A stretch of DNA of 64,000 nucleotides, from positions 20,925,107 through 20,989,106 of the forward strand of contig NC_084802.1 of NCBI RefSeq assembly GCF_963169125.1, given 5' to 3'. The first letter of the stretch is position 1. Every line of letters begins with the position of its first letter. Below are positions 21,001 to 33,203 of the stretch, piece after piece. Origin of the DNA: Humulus lupulus. Lineage: Eukaryota; Streptophyta; Magnoliopsida; Rosales; Cannabaceae. The notes below the pieces were generated by a model that saw nothing but the letters and a program-made list of their open reading frames with translations, was not told where the DNA came from and made no database searches. A program made the position numbers and the translations under genes.

Positions 21001-22145
21001 TTATTGATAGTACTTGCGCAGGTGTTCTCCATTCCAATAGTGAGGAATGAGATCTCCATTTAAGTGAGCAAGTTTGTAAGTGCCTGGATGGAGGACTTCT
21101 TCGATTTGGTACGGTCCTTCCCAGTTAGGTCCGAGTACTCCAGCGGCCTGAACGCAGGTGTTGAGGAAAACTCTTCTAAGTACTAGATCTCCCACATTAA
21201 ATTTCCTTTCACGTACTTTAGAATTGAAATACCGGGTGACCTTTTGCTGGTAGGCTGCTACTCAGAGTTGGGATTGCTCGCGTCGTTCATCGACCAAATC
21301 CAAATATTCCATTAATAACTGGCTATTAGAGCCTTGGTCGTATGCCATCCTCCGATGCGATGGCGGATCTAATTCAATAGGCAACATAGCTTCATATCCC
21401 TAGGCTAAGGAGAATGGAGTATGGCCTGTTGTTGTTCAATGGGATGTTCTGTACGACCAGAGGACTTCAAGCAATTGCTCTGGCCATGCCCCATTTGCTT
21501 CTTCAAGTCTTTTCTTCAGAGTATCTTTTAGTGTCTTATTGACTACTCGACTTGTCTGTTTGCCTGAGGGTGAGCAACTAAAGAAAAGCTTTTGATAATT
21601 CCATGCCGCTCGCAAAAATCCGTGAACAGATCACTATCGAACTGTGTGTCGTTGTCTGAGACAATTTTTCTTGGCGATCCATAGCAACACACAATGTTCT
21701 TGACCACGAAATCCAGCACTTTCTTGGTCGTTATGGTTGCAAGTGGCTCAGCTTCGGCCTACTTCGTGAAGTAATCAACACCCACCACGGTGTATTTGAC
21801 ACTGCCTTTCCCTGTGGGCAAAGATCCAATCAGGTCTATACCCCATACTGCGAATGGCCATGGACTTTGCATCTACTTTAGCTCATTAGGGTCTGCTCGC
21901 GGAATCTTGGAGAATTTCTAGCACTTGTCGCATTTTCGAAAAAATTCCATCGAGTCTTCGTTCATCATTGGCCAGAAGTACCGTTGCCTTAGGATCTTCT
22001 TCGATAAACTCTGCCCCCCAGCGTGGTCCCCACAAAATCCTTCATGGACCTCTCTCATTAATTCTTTGGCCTTTTCTTTCAAAATACACCTGAGGAGTGG
22101 CATTGAGTATCCCCTTCGGTATAGAATTCCCTCGACCAAGATGTA
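21001..22145 (-). pseudogene. int: Element C integrase (broken)
   Basis: From the zinc module (HEGFCGDH, then CDKC at 21918-21930) through WGIDL, VSDND and QANRQVE, corresponding to D, D and E of the catalytic triad, to the C-terminal VLGPNWEGPYQIEEV and KYYQ end at 21001. A TAG follows CDKC at 21918-21920, further stops occur in the core, and a frameshift follows QVE. It would have inserted the cDNA into the genome; it cannot be made from this copy. Confidence 0.87.
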
Positions 22146-24297
22146 CCTAGCAGCTTATCGTTGAAGAGTCCTAGTTTTGTTTCTGTCCGTCGGTAACACA
22201 CCATATGCAAGTACTCTATGTAAGGTGTCATCCAAGTGTTTGCCGCATGAATCACTAGAGAGGTTGCTTCTACTTGGATGCTTGGTGCGGACAGCCGTTC
22301 ACCAGATACTATATTCAGGGTGTCAGCGTCCTTCGCACTCGCTAGTTTGGCCAAAGCATCAGCGTTGGAGTTTTGGTCGTGAGGTATTTGCTGGAGAGTA
22401 TACTTTTCAAATTGTGCTAACAGATCGTTTACTTTGTTCAAGTGAGCAACCATCTTTAGATCTCAAGCTTGATATTCTCCAATGATCTGATTAACCACCA
22501 ACGGAGAGTCACTGTAGATTTTAAGTGATTTTATGTTCATGTCCTTGGCTAACCGTAATCCTGCGAGCAACGCTTCATACTCAGCTTCGTTGTTAGACGC
22601 CGTGAAGTTGAAACTAATCGCGCAATGAAACCGATGTTCTTCAGGCATTATCAAAATTACTCCGGCTCCAGCGTGATGTTCATTAAAAGAACCGTGTGTA
22701 AACAACTTCCAAGAGGGAGTTTGGCTTGGGGGTTCAGGCTCTTTTGTCTGCTTGCTATCTGGAAGCCCAGTGAGCTCTGCGACGAAGTCAGCCAGAGCTA
22801 GTCCTTTTACCGCTGCTCGTGGTAAGTAAGAGATATCAAATTGCCCAAGTTCAACTACCCATTTCAATAATCGGCCCGCGGCTTTTGACTTCTGCAGAAC
22901 TTGTTGTAGAGGCTGGTCGGTCAAAACTGTGATTGGGTGAGCTTGGAAGTACGGCTGCAACTTTCTGGAGGCTAAGATCGGGCAATAGGCTAATTTTTCA
23001 ATAGGAGAATATTGCAGTTCTGCTTCTATTAGCCTTTTGCTTAAATAATACACGGCCTTTTGCACATTCTCCTCCTCTCTTACTAGAACAGCACTAGCAG
23101 CATATTCTGTGATTGCCAAGTATATGAACAGGGTTTCTTTATCAACCGGCTTTGATAAAATTGATGGCTGCGACATGTGCGTCTTTAAAGCTTGAAAAGC
23201 CTGCTCGCACTCCTCCATCCATTCGAACTTCTTGTTGCCTCTAAGTAGATTAAAAAATGGGACGCATTTGTCCGTCGATTTGGAGATAAATCTACTTAGA
23301 GCAGCAATCCTTCCGATTAAACTTTGAACATTTTTCATCTTTGTTGGCAATTTCATATCGACTAGGGCTTTGATCTTCTCAGGATTAGCTTCAATTCCTC
23401 GTGAGTTTACTATAAATCCCAAGAATTTCCCTGATCCAACTCCGAAGGAACACTTGAGGGGATTCAGCTTCATTTGATATTTATTCAAGACGTTGAAGCA
23501 CTCTTGCAAGTCCCCTATGTGTCCTTCTGCCTTTTTTGACTTAACCAGCATGTCATCAACATATACTTCCATGTTTGTACCGATCAGCTCCTTGAACATG
23601 TGATTGACTAGTTGCTGGTAAGTCGCACCACGTTTTTCAAACCGAAGGGCATTACTTTGTAACAGTAAAGCCATGTATCGGTCTGAAAGCTAGTGTGATC
23701 CTCACCGGGTGGATGCATACTAATCTGATTGTACCCGGAGTATGCATCCATGAATGACAGGATCTCGTGTCCTGCAGTGGCATCGACCAGCTGGTCGATT
23801 CTACGGAGTGGGAAACAATCTTTAGGGCAAGCTTTATTTAGGTCTGTGAAATCCACGCATGTTCTCCATTCATCATTCGGCTTGGGTACTAGTACGAGAT
23901 TAGAGACCCACGATGGATAAAACGCTACCCTTATGAATTCATTCTCCTTTAGCTTCTTAACTTCTTCCTTTAAAGCTTTTGATCTGTCTTTGTCGAGCAG
24001 CCTTCTTTTCTGTTGTACTGATGAAATTTTTTTGTCTATGTTCAGGACATGGATGATAACTTCCGAGTCTATCCCAACCATGTCTTTATGCGACCAGGCA
24101 AAGACTTCCTAGTTCTTCTTTAAAAATTCCACCAGTTTTTGTTTTGTTGTTGTCTCTAAGTTTTCACCGACTTTCACAACCCTAGTCGGATCTGCTTCAT
24201 CGAGTTGGACCTCTTCTAGCTCCTCGATGGGTCCTACTTCTTCATCAAAATCCCCAAAGCGAGGATCCAAATATTTATCCTCACTTCGGGCAACGCC
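22079..24297 (-). pseudogene. pol: Element C reverse transcriptase and two RNase H domains (broken)
   Basis: The RT starts after the TAG at 24298-24300 and contains FMDAYSG and YVDD (MEVYVDDMLVKSK, about 23530-23570). A one-base loss after MPFGLKN (about 23635) shifts frame between two long open parts (24081-23608 and 23674-22463). Classical RNase H follows (VLTDQPL keeps one Asp), then the archaeal-like RNase H (SWKLFTHGSFNEH, NNEAEYEA, IYSDSPLVV, ADALAKLAS); the first catalytic Asp is His here (FTHG instead of FVDG), an extra inactivating change. Confidence 0.88.
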
Positions 24298-24840
24298 CTA
24301 TTTGGTGACACAATCACTTGATTGGGCTTGCACTTCATTGGCCGTTTGCAACTCTTTTCCGACAATTTCCCTCGATCCACCTTTCTTTGCCTTAGATATC
24401 GAGGTGTTGTAGCACTCCCTCGCTTCTCGTTGGTTTCCCAATACGTATCCTACCCCTGTATCAGTTGGGAATTTCATGGCAAGGTGTCAAACCGAGGTGA
24501 CAGCTCGCAGGTCGACCAGAATAGGCCTCCTAATTACAGTATTGTACGCCAAAGGACAATCAAATACTATGAAAGTAGTGAGTAATGTCCTGTTTGCGGG
24601 CGCAGCTTCTGCTATAACTGGGAACCTAATCAACCCTGTTGGCGCGAGCCCTTCGCCAAAAAAACCATATATGGTTTGGTTGCACGGCTCCAGGTCCTTA
24701 ACGGACCACTTCATCCTCTCAAGTGATGACTTATACAAGATGTTGACTTAGCTCCCTGTGTCAACCAACACCCTCTTAACCATCATGTTGGCGATCTGGA
24801 CGTCAATGACCAGCGGATCGGGATGTGGGAATCGGACGTG
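24298..24840 (-). pseudogene. pro: Element C aspartic protease
   Basis: DTGS catalytic motif near 24755 followed by a stop (TAA) in place of the usual Ser codon, then KSSLERMKWS, TIYGFFGEG, a DCPLAYNTVI block and an MKFPT end. The frame ends in TAG at 24298-24300 in the context ACCAAATAGGGCGTTGCCC, the same codon and context as in B and E. RT follows in frame. Confidence 0.83.
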
Positions 24841-27175
24841 CTAAGCATCGTCTTCAGAGAAGGTTATCAACTCCTCCTCTATTTGAGCTTTTTTAGGTGT
24901 TCGATCCTCCACACTCATCATCTCGATGTTCTGGTCGTGGTGTAAGGGCCGAGCATACCGCTCCCTTGCCTTCCCACTATCTCCTGCAAGGTGTGGGCCG
25001 CCACAGATGGTGAGTAACGTACCTGCCACAAGAGCTGGCTGTAAAGGTGCGTTGGCATGCAGGCGCCTGCTCATTGCCTCCTTGAGCCTCTCGCTGAGAC
25101 CCTCTTGTGGCTCGTACGTATCTCCTTAGGTGTCCCTATCTGATAAGGAACTCAATCTCATCCTTCAATTGGTTACACTCATTGGTGTCATGTCCGTAGT
25201 CGTTGTGAAAATGACAGAATTTTGTTGTATGTCTCTTGGAGATATCCTTCCTTATAGGTGCTGCTCGCTTATAAGGGACATTGGCATTGGTCGCCTGGTA
25301 GACCTCTTCTCTACTCTCGACAAGGGCCGTATAGTTGGTGAATCTCGGCTCGTACCTGTTGCCTTTAAGGCGTTTATTTTCGGACGTTGATGGCTCATTG
25401 TTCGCCCTTTTTCCACCATTTTTGCCATTTATGTTCCCGTTGCCTTTGTCGTTGCCATTGGGTTTATCCGACCTGTTGGCGACTTTGGCAGGATCTTCCT
25501 TTGATCCCTTGTCTTTCGTAAGCGATTTCCCCTCGTTGGCAATCGCGTCCTCGAGCTTGATGTATCGATCAGCTCGATCAAGAAACTCCTAGGTACTTTT
25601 TACCCCATTCTTTCTTAGGCTGTTCCAGATAGGAGAATGGCGCCTAACCCCAGCAGTTAGGGCCATCATCTTTCCCTCATCGCCCACTGTTTTAGCTACA
25701 GCCGCTGCTCGCATAAAGCGCTGGACGTATTCTTTTAAGGGCTCTCCCTCCTTCTGGCGTATCTCGACCAGCTGGTTGGCCTTAGTGGGGTGTACGCGAC
25801 CCGCGTAGAATTGTCTGTAAAATTCATTTACGAACATTTCCCATGATACTATACTAGCAGGAGGGAACTTAAAGAACCACTCCTGAGCAGTGTCAAATAG
25901 GGTGGTGGGGAATATCCTGCAGCGGGCATCGTCCAACACCTTCTGAATATCTATCTGTATCTCAAATTTGTTTACATGAGATACTGGGTCCCCGTACCCA
26001 TCGAAGTTCGGCAGCACTGGAATCTTGAACTTGCTGGGGGTTTCCGCCACAGCAATCCTCTGTACAAACAGATTGCCTCTCCTCCGATCGTACTTAATGT
26101 GGGATGTTCGGCTCCCCACTAGCTGTTGTACCACCTGATTCAGAGCATATATCTAAGCCTGAATAGCGTTGAGGATCACTGGGGCGACTGGTGCCAGAGG
26201 AGCATACTCATTGTGCCTCTCACACCTGTCGTTGAGCACGTCCCTTAGGTCATCATCTCTGCGCCTTTGTTCGCTAGTACCCAGCCGATCAAAGACGTTA
26301 TGCTGTCTGGGTTGCCCCCCAGCGTTATGGCTCGGAGGCCTATTTTCTCTCGGTGCGCCCTTGATCAGCATTCCTCCTACCGGAATCGGCCTCATTATAG
26401 GCATGGCCATCCCTAAACTGCGACTAGCTGGTCACGCTGTTACCTCCTCTAGATGGCATTTCCCGAGTGCTAGGGGGAGGCCTGCATTGATCGGTGGGTC
26501 CTTGTGCATTATTATGTCATGGGGGGTCCCTGACCGTAGAGCTTGACTTGTTGTGCCTTATGTTAGCAGAAGGACGCTGCCCCTTGCTTGGTGGATTTGG
26601 CTCATCTTCCCCTGGGCATCTAGGGTTGCGGGGAGGCTGCCTAGCCCTATTCTGCCTCTGGCGCTGGGGATTGCTGCGACCATCTTGAGAGGCGGTTGTT
26701 GCTCAGGATCCTGAATTGGAACATCCTCCTGAGCAATAGGCAGCTGCTCCTGTCTTTGAGGACTAGCTAGCTAGAACGGAGGACTCGGATTTGGGGCCTG
26801 TTGTGGTGGTGCATTTGGTGGCTGATCCGGTTGAGAGGCTGGCGCAGCTTGTCCTCGAGCCAACTGAATGGCTGCTTCAAGAGTGGTCGTGGCATCTCTC
26901 TGCCGACGATTTATGTCCGCCTGTCGCTCATTCAGCTCCTAATGCTGACGCTCAATCTCCCTCTGCTGCAGCGCCAAGGTCTCTGCCGCATTCTCCTGAT
27001 TGGCCCTCAGATTGGCCAACTCGTCCTGCAACACGCTCAGTGTTGTCCTCAGTGTCTCAGAATCCATTTCTTCCTCCTTAAAATCCAAGTGTGGCTCATT
27101 TTCAGCCACATTTGGTGGAGGTTGAGAGGATGCAGCGCCAGCAACCTGTCCAGCTCTCTTGGATGTCTTCGCCAT
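24841..27175 (-). pseudogene. gag: Element C gag (broken)
   Basis: Starts with ATG at 27175, 30 nt after the primer-binding site. N-terminal coiled coil (ENAAETLALQQREIERQ), a Pro/Arg-rich region, the capsid core at 26134-25589 (PVSHVNKFEIQIDIQ, WFFKFPPASIVSWEMF, EYVQRFMRAA), and a zinc knuckle C-X2-H-X4-H-X4-C near 25150-25210. Stops at 26939-26941, 26153-26155 and 25589-25591 are all CAG-to-TAG type. The last is shared with B. Not functional. Confidence 0.87.
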
Positions 27176-27204
27176 ATGATTTTCTTAAAGTTTCTTGAGT
27201 TCAA

Positions 27205-27222
27205 CTCTCAATGAAAGCACCA
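27205..27222 (-). other. Primer-binding site of element C
   Basis: TGGTGCTTTCATTGAGAG on the minus strand, 3 nt from the 5' LTR end. Identical to A and to the right end of E. Confidence 0.85.
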
Positions 27223-27225
27223 AAA

Positions 27226-27835
27226 TGTTGACCATTGATTTGTCCAATGACACGGAGTCAAATAAACGACAAAGATCAAGAGAAATCAAGAAGAGAATCA
27301 AATGGAAAGAAAGTAACACAAGCGATTTATAGTGGTTCGGCCCCAACTAGATGGTAATGACCTACGTCCACTTAGTGTTCTTATTGATATTGAATCCCAA
27401 TATTGTGATCAAAGAACTAGGGTTCTTGAATTTCACAAGCCTTAGGAGTATTACAATTTTTGGTGGATAATCACACTATGCTTTACTCTCTGAATATAAA
27501 GATCAAAAGTTCAAAAGTCCCTTCCTTGAGCCCTCTCATTCTTATTTATAGGCTTAAGGAGGGTACATGGGCCGATGGGCCTTAATTACCCTTAAGATCA
27601 GCGTATCAAGGTAATAAAAAGTAAATATAATAAATGTAATTATTACGAGATTGCGTATCTCAAAGGAACTAAATGAAAGTATGCAACCAGACTAGTCGCA
27701 CCTAAACATAAGACTTGATGAAGCAATAATCATCTGGTCGATAGTTGAACAGAATCCCTTCACTCAGAACTGCCATGTGCCAGCCACATGGAAGAGAATC
27801 TTGCCACATCATCAGGAGCCATTTTTGGGTAAACA
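27226..27835 (-). repeat. 5' LTR of element C
   Basis: 610 bp, minus strand TGTTTACCC...GGTCAACA, TATA box at 27542-27550 (minus). Followed on the right by the TSD TCGAC. Confidence 0.94.
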
Positions 27836-29640
27836 TCGACAAAGACAGATCGAAGGCCCTAAAAGATGAAGTCAACAAGCTGAAGGAAGACGGATTCATT
27901 AGGGTAGCGTTTTATCAATCTTGGTCTCTAATCCCGTACTGGTTCCCAAGCCGAATGGCAAATGGAGGACATGCGTGGATTTCACAAACCTTAATAAAGC
28001 CTGCCCAAAGGATTGTTTCCCACTTCCAAGGATCGACCAGCTGGTCGATGCTACATCAGGGCATGAAATTTTATCATTCATGGACGCATACTCTAGGTAT
28101 AATCAAATCAATATGCATCCACCTGATGAGGATCACACTAGCCTTCGAATAGATACAAGACTTTACTATTACAAAGTAATACCCTTCAGTTTGAAAAATG
28201 TTCAAAGAGCTGATCAGCGTTAGCATGGAAGTATATGTCGATGACATGCTAGTTAAGTCGAAGAAAGTTGAAGAACACATCGAGGTCCTTCAGAAATGAT
28301 TCAACATCTTGAACAAATATCAGATGAAGCTAAACCCTCTCAAGTGTTCTTTTGGTGTTTGGTCAGAGAAATTTTTGGGATTCATAGTAAACTCGCGAGG
28401 AATCGAAGCTAATCCCGAAAAGATTTAGGCCCCAATCGAGATGCAGTCTCCTGTCAAGATTAAAGATGTTCAAAGCCTGACTGGGAGGATCGCCGCCCTG
28501 AGTAGATTCATATCCAAGTCAACAGACAAGTGTGTCCCATTTTTTAATCTACTCAAGAAAAATAAGAAGTTTGAATGGACAAAAGAGTGCAAGCATGCTT
28601 TTCAGGCGTTAAAGTCCCACATGTCACAACCACCAATCTTGTCCAAACCAGTTGAAAAAAAACTTTGTTCATCTATTTGGCAGTCACAGAGTATGCTGCT
28701 AGTGCTGTTTTGATCAGAGAAGAAGACAACATCCAGAAAGCAGTATATTATGTTAGCAAGAGGTTAGTGGGAGCGGAATTGCGGTATCCATCCATTGAAA
28801 AGTTAGCTTATTGTTTGATTCTGGCCTCAAGGAAGCTATGACCTTACTTTCAAGATCACCCTATCGTGGTGCTCACCGACCAGCCATTACGGCAAGTCTT
28901 ACAGAAACCCGAAGCCGCTGGTCGATTGTTAAAATGGGCAGTCAAACTTGGGCAGTTCGACATTTCTTATTCTCCACGAGCAGCTGTGAAGGGACAAGCT
29001 CTAGCAGACTTTGTCACAGAATTCACCAGGATCCCAATTAGCGAACCGATGGAAGAAATGGAAAGTCAAAATCAAACTCCTTCCTGGAAGTTTTTCGTAG
29101 ATGGCTCCTCCAATGAGCATAATGCAGGAGCAGGTTTGATCTTAATCACACCCGAAGGACGTCGGTTTCATTTGTGCAATCAGATTCGACTTTACAGCGT
29201 CAAACAATGAAGTCGAGTACGAAGCCCTGCTCGCAGGATTAAGACTAGCTAAGGACATGGATATAAAGTCACTGGAAATATATAGCGACTCCCAGCTAGT
29301 AGTTAATCAGATTACGGGGGAGTATCAGGCTAGGGGTCTCAAGATGGTTCCTTATTTGAACAAAACAAAGGATTTATTGGCACCGTTTGAAAAGTATATA
29401 CTCCAACAAGTGCCTCGCGATCAGAATTCAAATGCTAATGCCTTGGCCAAGTTAGCAAGCACAAAAGATGCTGACACTTTGAGCATAGTGACAGTTGAAC
29501 ACTTTTCAGCACCGAGCATTCAAGCAAAAGAGTCTTCACTAGTGATTCAAGCGATAGACACATGGATGATGCCCATCATCAAATATCTCAAGTAGGGATT
29601 TCTACCAGCAGATAGAAACAAGGTGAGGATGCTTCAGAGA
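27836..29640 (+). pseudogene. pol: Element B reverse transcriptase and two RNase H domains (broken)
   Basis: Continues the RT cut by element C: DKDRSKALKDEV, FTNLNKACPKDCFPLPRID, FMDAYSRYNQI, then after a frame change YVDD (about 28225-28270), GKFLGFIV-like and LTGRIAALSRF blocks. Classical RNase H (YLAV/SQSM region, VLTDQPLRQVL) and archaeal-like RNase H (FVDGSSNEHNAG at about 29092, [17 protein letters not shown]) follow. At least four frame changes and several stops are present. Confidence 0.87.
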
Positions 29641-30797
29641 CAGTCAGCTCGATTTATTCTAGTCGACGAAATTTTATATAGAAAATGGTACTCGATGCCT
29701 TTGTTGCGGTGTGTTTCTAAGGAGAAAGCCAAGGAACTGATGCAAGAAGTCCACGAAGGTTTCTGTGGAGATCATGTTGGGGGGTAGAGTTTGTCAAAAA
29801 AGATCTTAAGGCAAGGGTATTTATGGCCTACCATGAATGAGGACTCTATGGATGTCATTCGAAAATGTGACAAATGCCAAAGATTCTCCAAGATACCGCG
29901 GGCAACCCCTAATGAGCTCAAACAAATGCAAAACACGTGGCCATTCACAGTGTGGGGAATTGATTTAACCTGGTCGTTACCCACAAGAAAAGGGAATGTC
30001 AAATATGCAGTAGTTGATGTTGCTACTTTACAAAGTGGGTCGAAGATGAGCCACTAGCAACAATAACGACCAAGAAAGTTTTGGACTTTTTTGTTAAAAA
30101 CATCGTGTGTCGATATGGGCTGCCAAGGAAAACTATCTTGGATAATGGCAAACAATTTGACAGTGACCTGTTCATTGATTTCTGCGAGAGGCATGGGATT
30201 ATAATTTTTTTTTCATCAGTAGCTCATCCGCAAGCAAATGGACAAGTTGAGGCTGTCGATAAGAATTTGAAGGACACACTGAAGAAAGGGCTCGAAGAAG
30301 CAAAAGGCGCATGGCCAGAGTAATTACCAGAAGTACTTTGGTCATATAGAACATCCCATCAAACAGCAACAGGCCATACTCCATTTTCCTTGGCTTGTGG
30401 GTATGAAGTCATGCTGCCTGTTGAGCTCAACCCACCATCACATATAAGGTTGATCTACATTCAAAGTGCTAATGATCAATTATTGATGGAGTCTTTGGAC
30501 TTGGTCGATGAAAGGCGCGAGCAAGCTCAGCTTCGAGTAGTAGCTTACCAGCAAAAGGTCGCTCGATATTTTAACTCTAAAGTACGTGAAAGAAAGTTTA
30601 ACATGGGAGATTTAGTACTTAGAAGAGTTTTTCTCAACACTCGTGACCAAGCTACCGGAGTGCTCGGACCAAACTGGGAAGGCCTGTAACAGATTGAAGA
30701 AATTCTTCAACCAGGCACATATAAACTTGCTCGCTTAAATGGAGATCTCATTCCTCGCTATTGGAATTGAGAACACTTGGGCAAGTATTATCAATAA
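29641..30797 (+). pseudogene. int: Element B integrase (broken)
   Basis: Zinc module (HEGFCGDH, then CDKC near 29868), WGIDL (first Asp), ILDNGKQF (second Asp), QANGQVEAV (Glu), C-terminal KVARYFNSKV and VLGPNWEGL, ending KYYQ at 30797. Breaks: TAG after GDHVGG, a frameshift near 30020, a TAA after AKGAWPE, stops in the last 120 bp. The codon context shows the standard order right after the RNase H domains. Confidence 0.88.
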
Positions 30798-31487
30798 ACA
30801 GTTCTTTTTAAAGGACTGGCTTGTATTAATTTTATTTTTTACAAGTTTATGAACAGGGGCTAGTCAATTATATGACCGGTAGCTTACAAGTGTAAGATCA
30901 TTTTTTTATCACTCGTACAGACACGATTTTGTCCATTTATTATGAGAAATAAAAGGAATTGTGCGCAACCAGTTATTCTTTCCAAATTATTGTATTTATT
31001 ACAAGTATTTGCTCATTACGTGTACTGTTTTACTATAATATCGTTTTTTATTATGAGTACGCGAGCAGTAATGTTCGAACAGGACTTGGTCATGGCAAGT
31101 GACCGAGAACCCTAAGCTCCTCAATCACTTGGGGGGCATATAAGATACCAAGCAAGCAAAGCATATCAACGGGCATATGTAAACACACGAGCAAAATAAG
31201 GGAAAGCATACTACGGTACTTAGAGTATTTTTCAAAAAAATTTAGTTTAAATTTCTAAAATAAAAACAAAGTGCTATGCTAAGTTCGGTCATATGAACAG
31301 ATGTTATAATAATAGCAAATATTATAATATCAAAATGAAATGTTTTACAACGCGAGCAGTTACTGCTTAGATGTAAATTAATAAATTAAAAGAAAAGCTT
31401 CCTTGAGCAGAAAAATTGTCTTAACATTACGAATCGTAGTTCGTATGTTCCAGTTACAAAAATAAAAACAAAATTAAATATATTAAT
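30798..31487. other. Convergent 3' regions of element B (no gene)
   Basis: AT-rich spacer between integrase (plus) and the antisense gene (minus), homologous to 20339-21000 in C. Includes a TCACTTGGGGGGCATAT stretch. No coding signal on either strand. Confidence 0.7.
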
Positions 31488-32056
31488 CACTGAGCAGCAG
31501 GAGGATCTGGCTGGGATTGCTGGTTGACAGTGGTCCCCACATCCTCTTTAACAGCTTCGGTGCCAGTTGCCAAGGAGATTTCAGGGGACTTCTGAGCTTT
31601 CTGTTCCTCCGGCAGACAAGCGACATACTTTGCCAGTTCAGCCTGCTTTACCTACTCGGGAAGATAGTCAAAGTTTGCCTCAGGATTGCTTTTCTAGAAC
31701 AAGTAGAAGCAGTTGAAGGTCGCTCCTTCGAACTTCTCCAGATTGTGAGAGTTGGTTTCCTCGAGCAGTTTAACTTGCTCCTCCAATTCGGTGGTTTCCT
31801 TCTGACTGATCACTAGGTCATCTTGAAGTTTGGTGGCTTCTTTGAAGTTAATCTCCGAAGCCTCCTTAAACTTCTCCTTGACAGCAGTAACCTTGACCAC
31901 CGACTCTTGGCACTTCCTCAAATCCTCGCTCAGGCTGACAATTTTGGCCTCGACCACCTTAATCTCTTCAGCATGTCTGACCTCCTTGAACTCCTCGGAA
32001 AATCTAGCCTCGGTCTCCTCAGCTCAACGCAAGCTATGCCCTATGGTCAGGATGCC

Positions 32057-32143
32057 CTGGGAATAGAAAAGGAAAAGTAAACCAGTCAGGGGAAATTAAA
32101 GAAAGTGTTGTTCGATTAAAGAAAAAAGAAGAAAAATACTTAC
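32057..32143 (-). other. Intron in antisense gene of B
   Basis: Minus strand donor GTAAGTATTT, T-rich tract, acceptor TTCTATTCCCAG. Textbook plant splice signals, 87 nt. Confidence 0.7.
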
Positions 32144-33125
32144 ACTAAGGACTTCAGACAGCCCGCAGCTAATGACCTGGCTGTTTTGTAGCGGAGGGTG
32201 TTGCGAAAAATCTTCCTGGCTACGACATTGCTTTGATAGCCTTTGCAGCTTCTCATGGGTAGTGTGTAGGCGCTACTCAGCAAGTCATCAGCCGAGGGTC
32301 TTCTCACCTGCTCGAGGGGAAGGATATTGCGAGGAGGTGGAGGAGGAGGTGTCATATTCCTGGAAGGAGTGAGCGCTGGGGGAGGCACTGGAGGATCCTC
32401 TGTTTGAGCTTTTTTCTTTGAGGGATCACTGCTGCTCTCCCCAGGGTGCCTCTTGCTCGCTCTCTTTTTGCTCGCGAGAGCTTTGGCGTTAGTGTATATG
32501 TCAAAGGCTTCCTCAGAAGGCATGACTGCAAGACAAAAACAAACGATCAAACAATATAGTTTAAAAGAGCAAGGGAGTAATGAAAAAGGGAAATTCTAAG
32601 TAATATACTCGAGCTATTATTACTGGTCGATATATTATTTATAGAACTACTACTACACTCACTCTCTGCCTGAATTAAAATTACTGGTCATAAATTTAAA
32701 GTTGCCATCCTTGTCAAATAAATGACAGGGGATGGGCAAGCTATCTAAGAGTGAGAAGTCAATATCGTTCTCGTCAGAAGACTCGAGTATAGGTTCGGTG
32801 TACTCTGGAAGTTTTTGCTTGCCTCTCCCATGTTGGGTAGGGGTAGCAGCAGCCCGAGGGTTGCTGGAGGGTTCTCGGATGGTCACTCCTGTTGCCCGTC
32901 GTCTCGGGGGTTGTGACACATCTTGCTGCTGCTCGAGGATTTCCTCTCCAATAGCACTCCGTGCGGTGGACCCCCTCACTTCCTGGTGAGGTGCTAATAG
33001 GCCGACCAGCCTTAGATTGTTCTCAGTAACCAGCTCCTTGACGCTCTTCTCAATATTCGTCATGCTTTCCAGAGCTGCGGCCCTCATCTCCATCTTTGGA
33101 GTAGGGTCTGGTCGGTACCATGGAC

Positions 33126-33203
33126 CTAGACACAACACCAATGTTCTAAGGATGGTGAAGGGAAAACTGATAAAAAGAAACGACCAGAGATTGAGAATTT
33201 TAC
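33126..33203 (-). other. Intron in antisense gene of B
   Basis: Minus strand GGAG/GTAAAATTC...GTGTCTAG/GTCCATGG. Splicing gives Gly-Gly-Pro-Trp. In E the equivalent codons read Ala-Gly-Pro-Phe with no insertion, which confirms both borders. Confidence 0.75.

Larger units (their letters stand above)
16285..27835 (-). mobile_element. Element C: complete Tat gypsy retrotransposon (11,551 bp), TSD TCGAC
   Basis: Both LTRs are 610 bp (16285-16894 and 27226-27835), flanked by TCGAC at 16280-16284 and 27836-27840. Minus-strand order: 5' LTR, primer-binding site, gag, protease, RT-RH-aRH, integrase, convergent antisense gene, polypurine tract, 3' LTR. It belongs to the same subfamily as host element B and lies in the opposite orientation. 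Coding regions carry many stops and frameshifts, yet the LTRs still differ by few bases, so the coding damage may partly predate this insertion. Confidence 0.95.
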
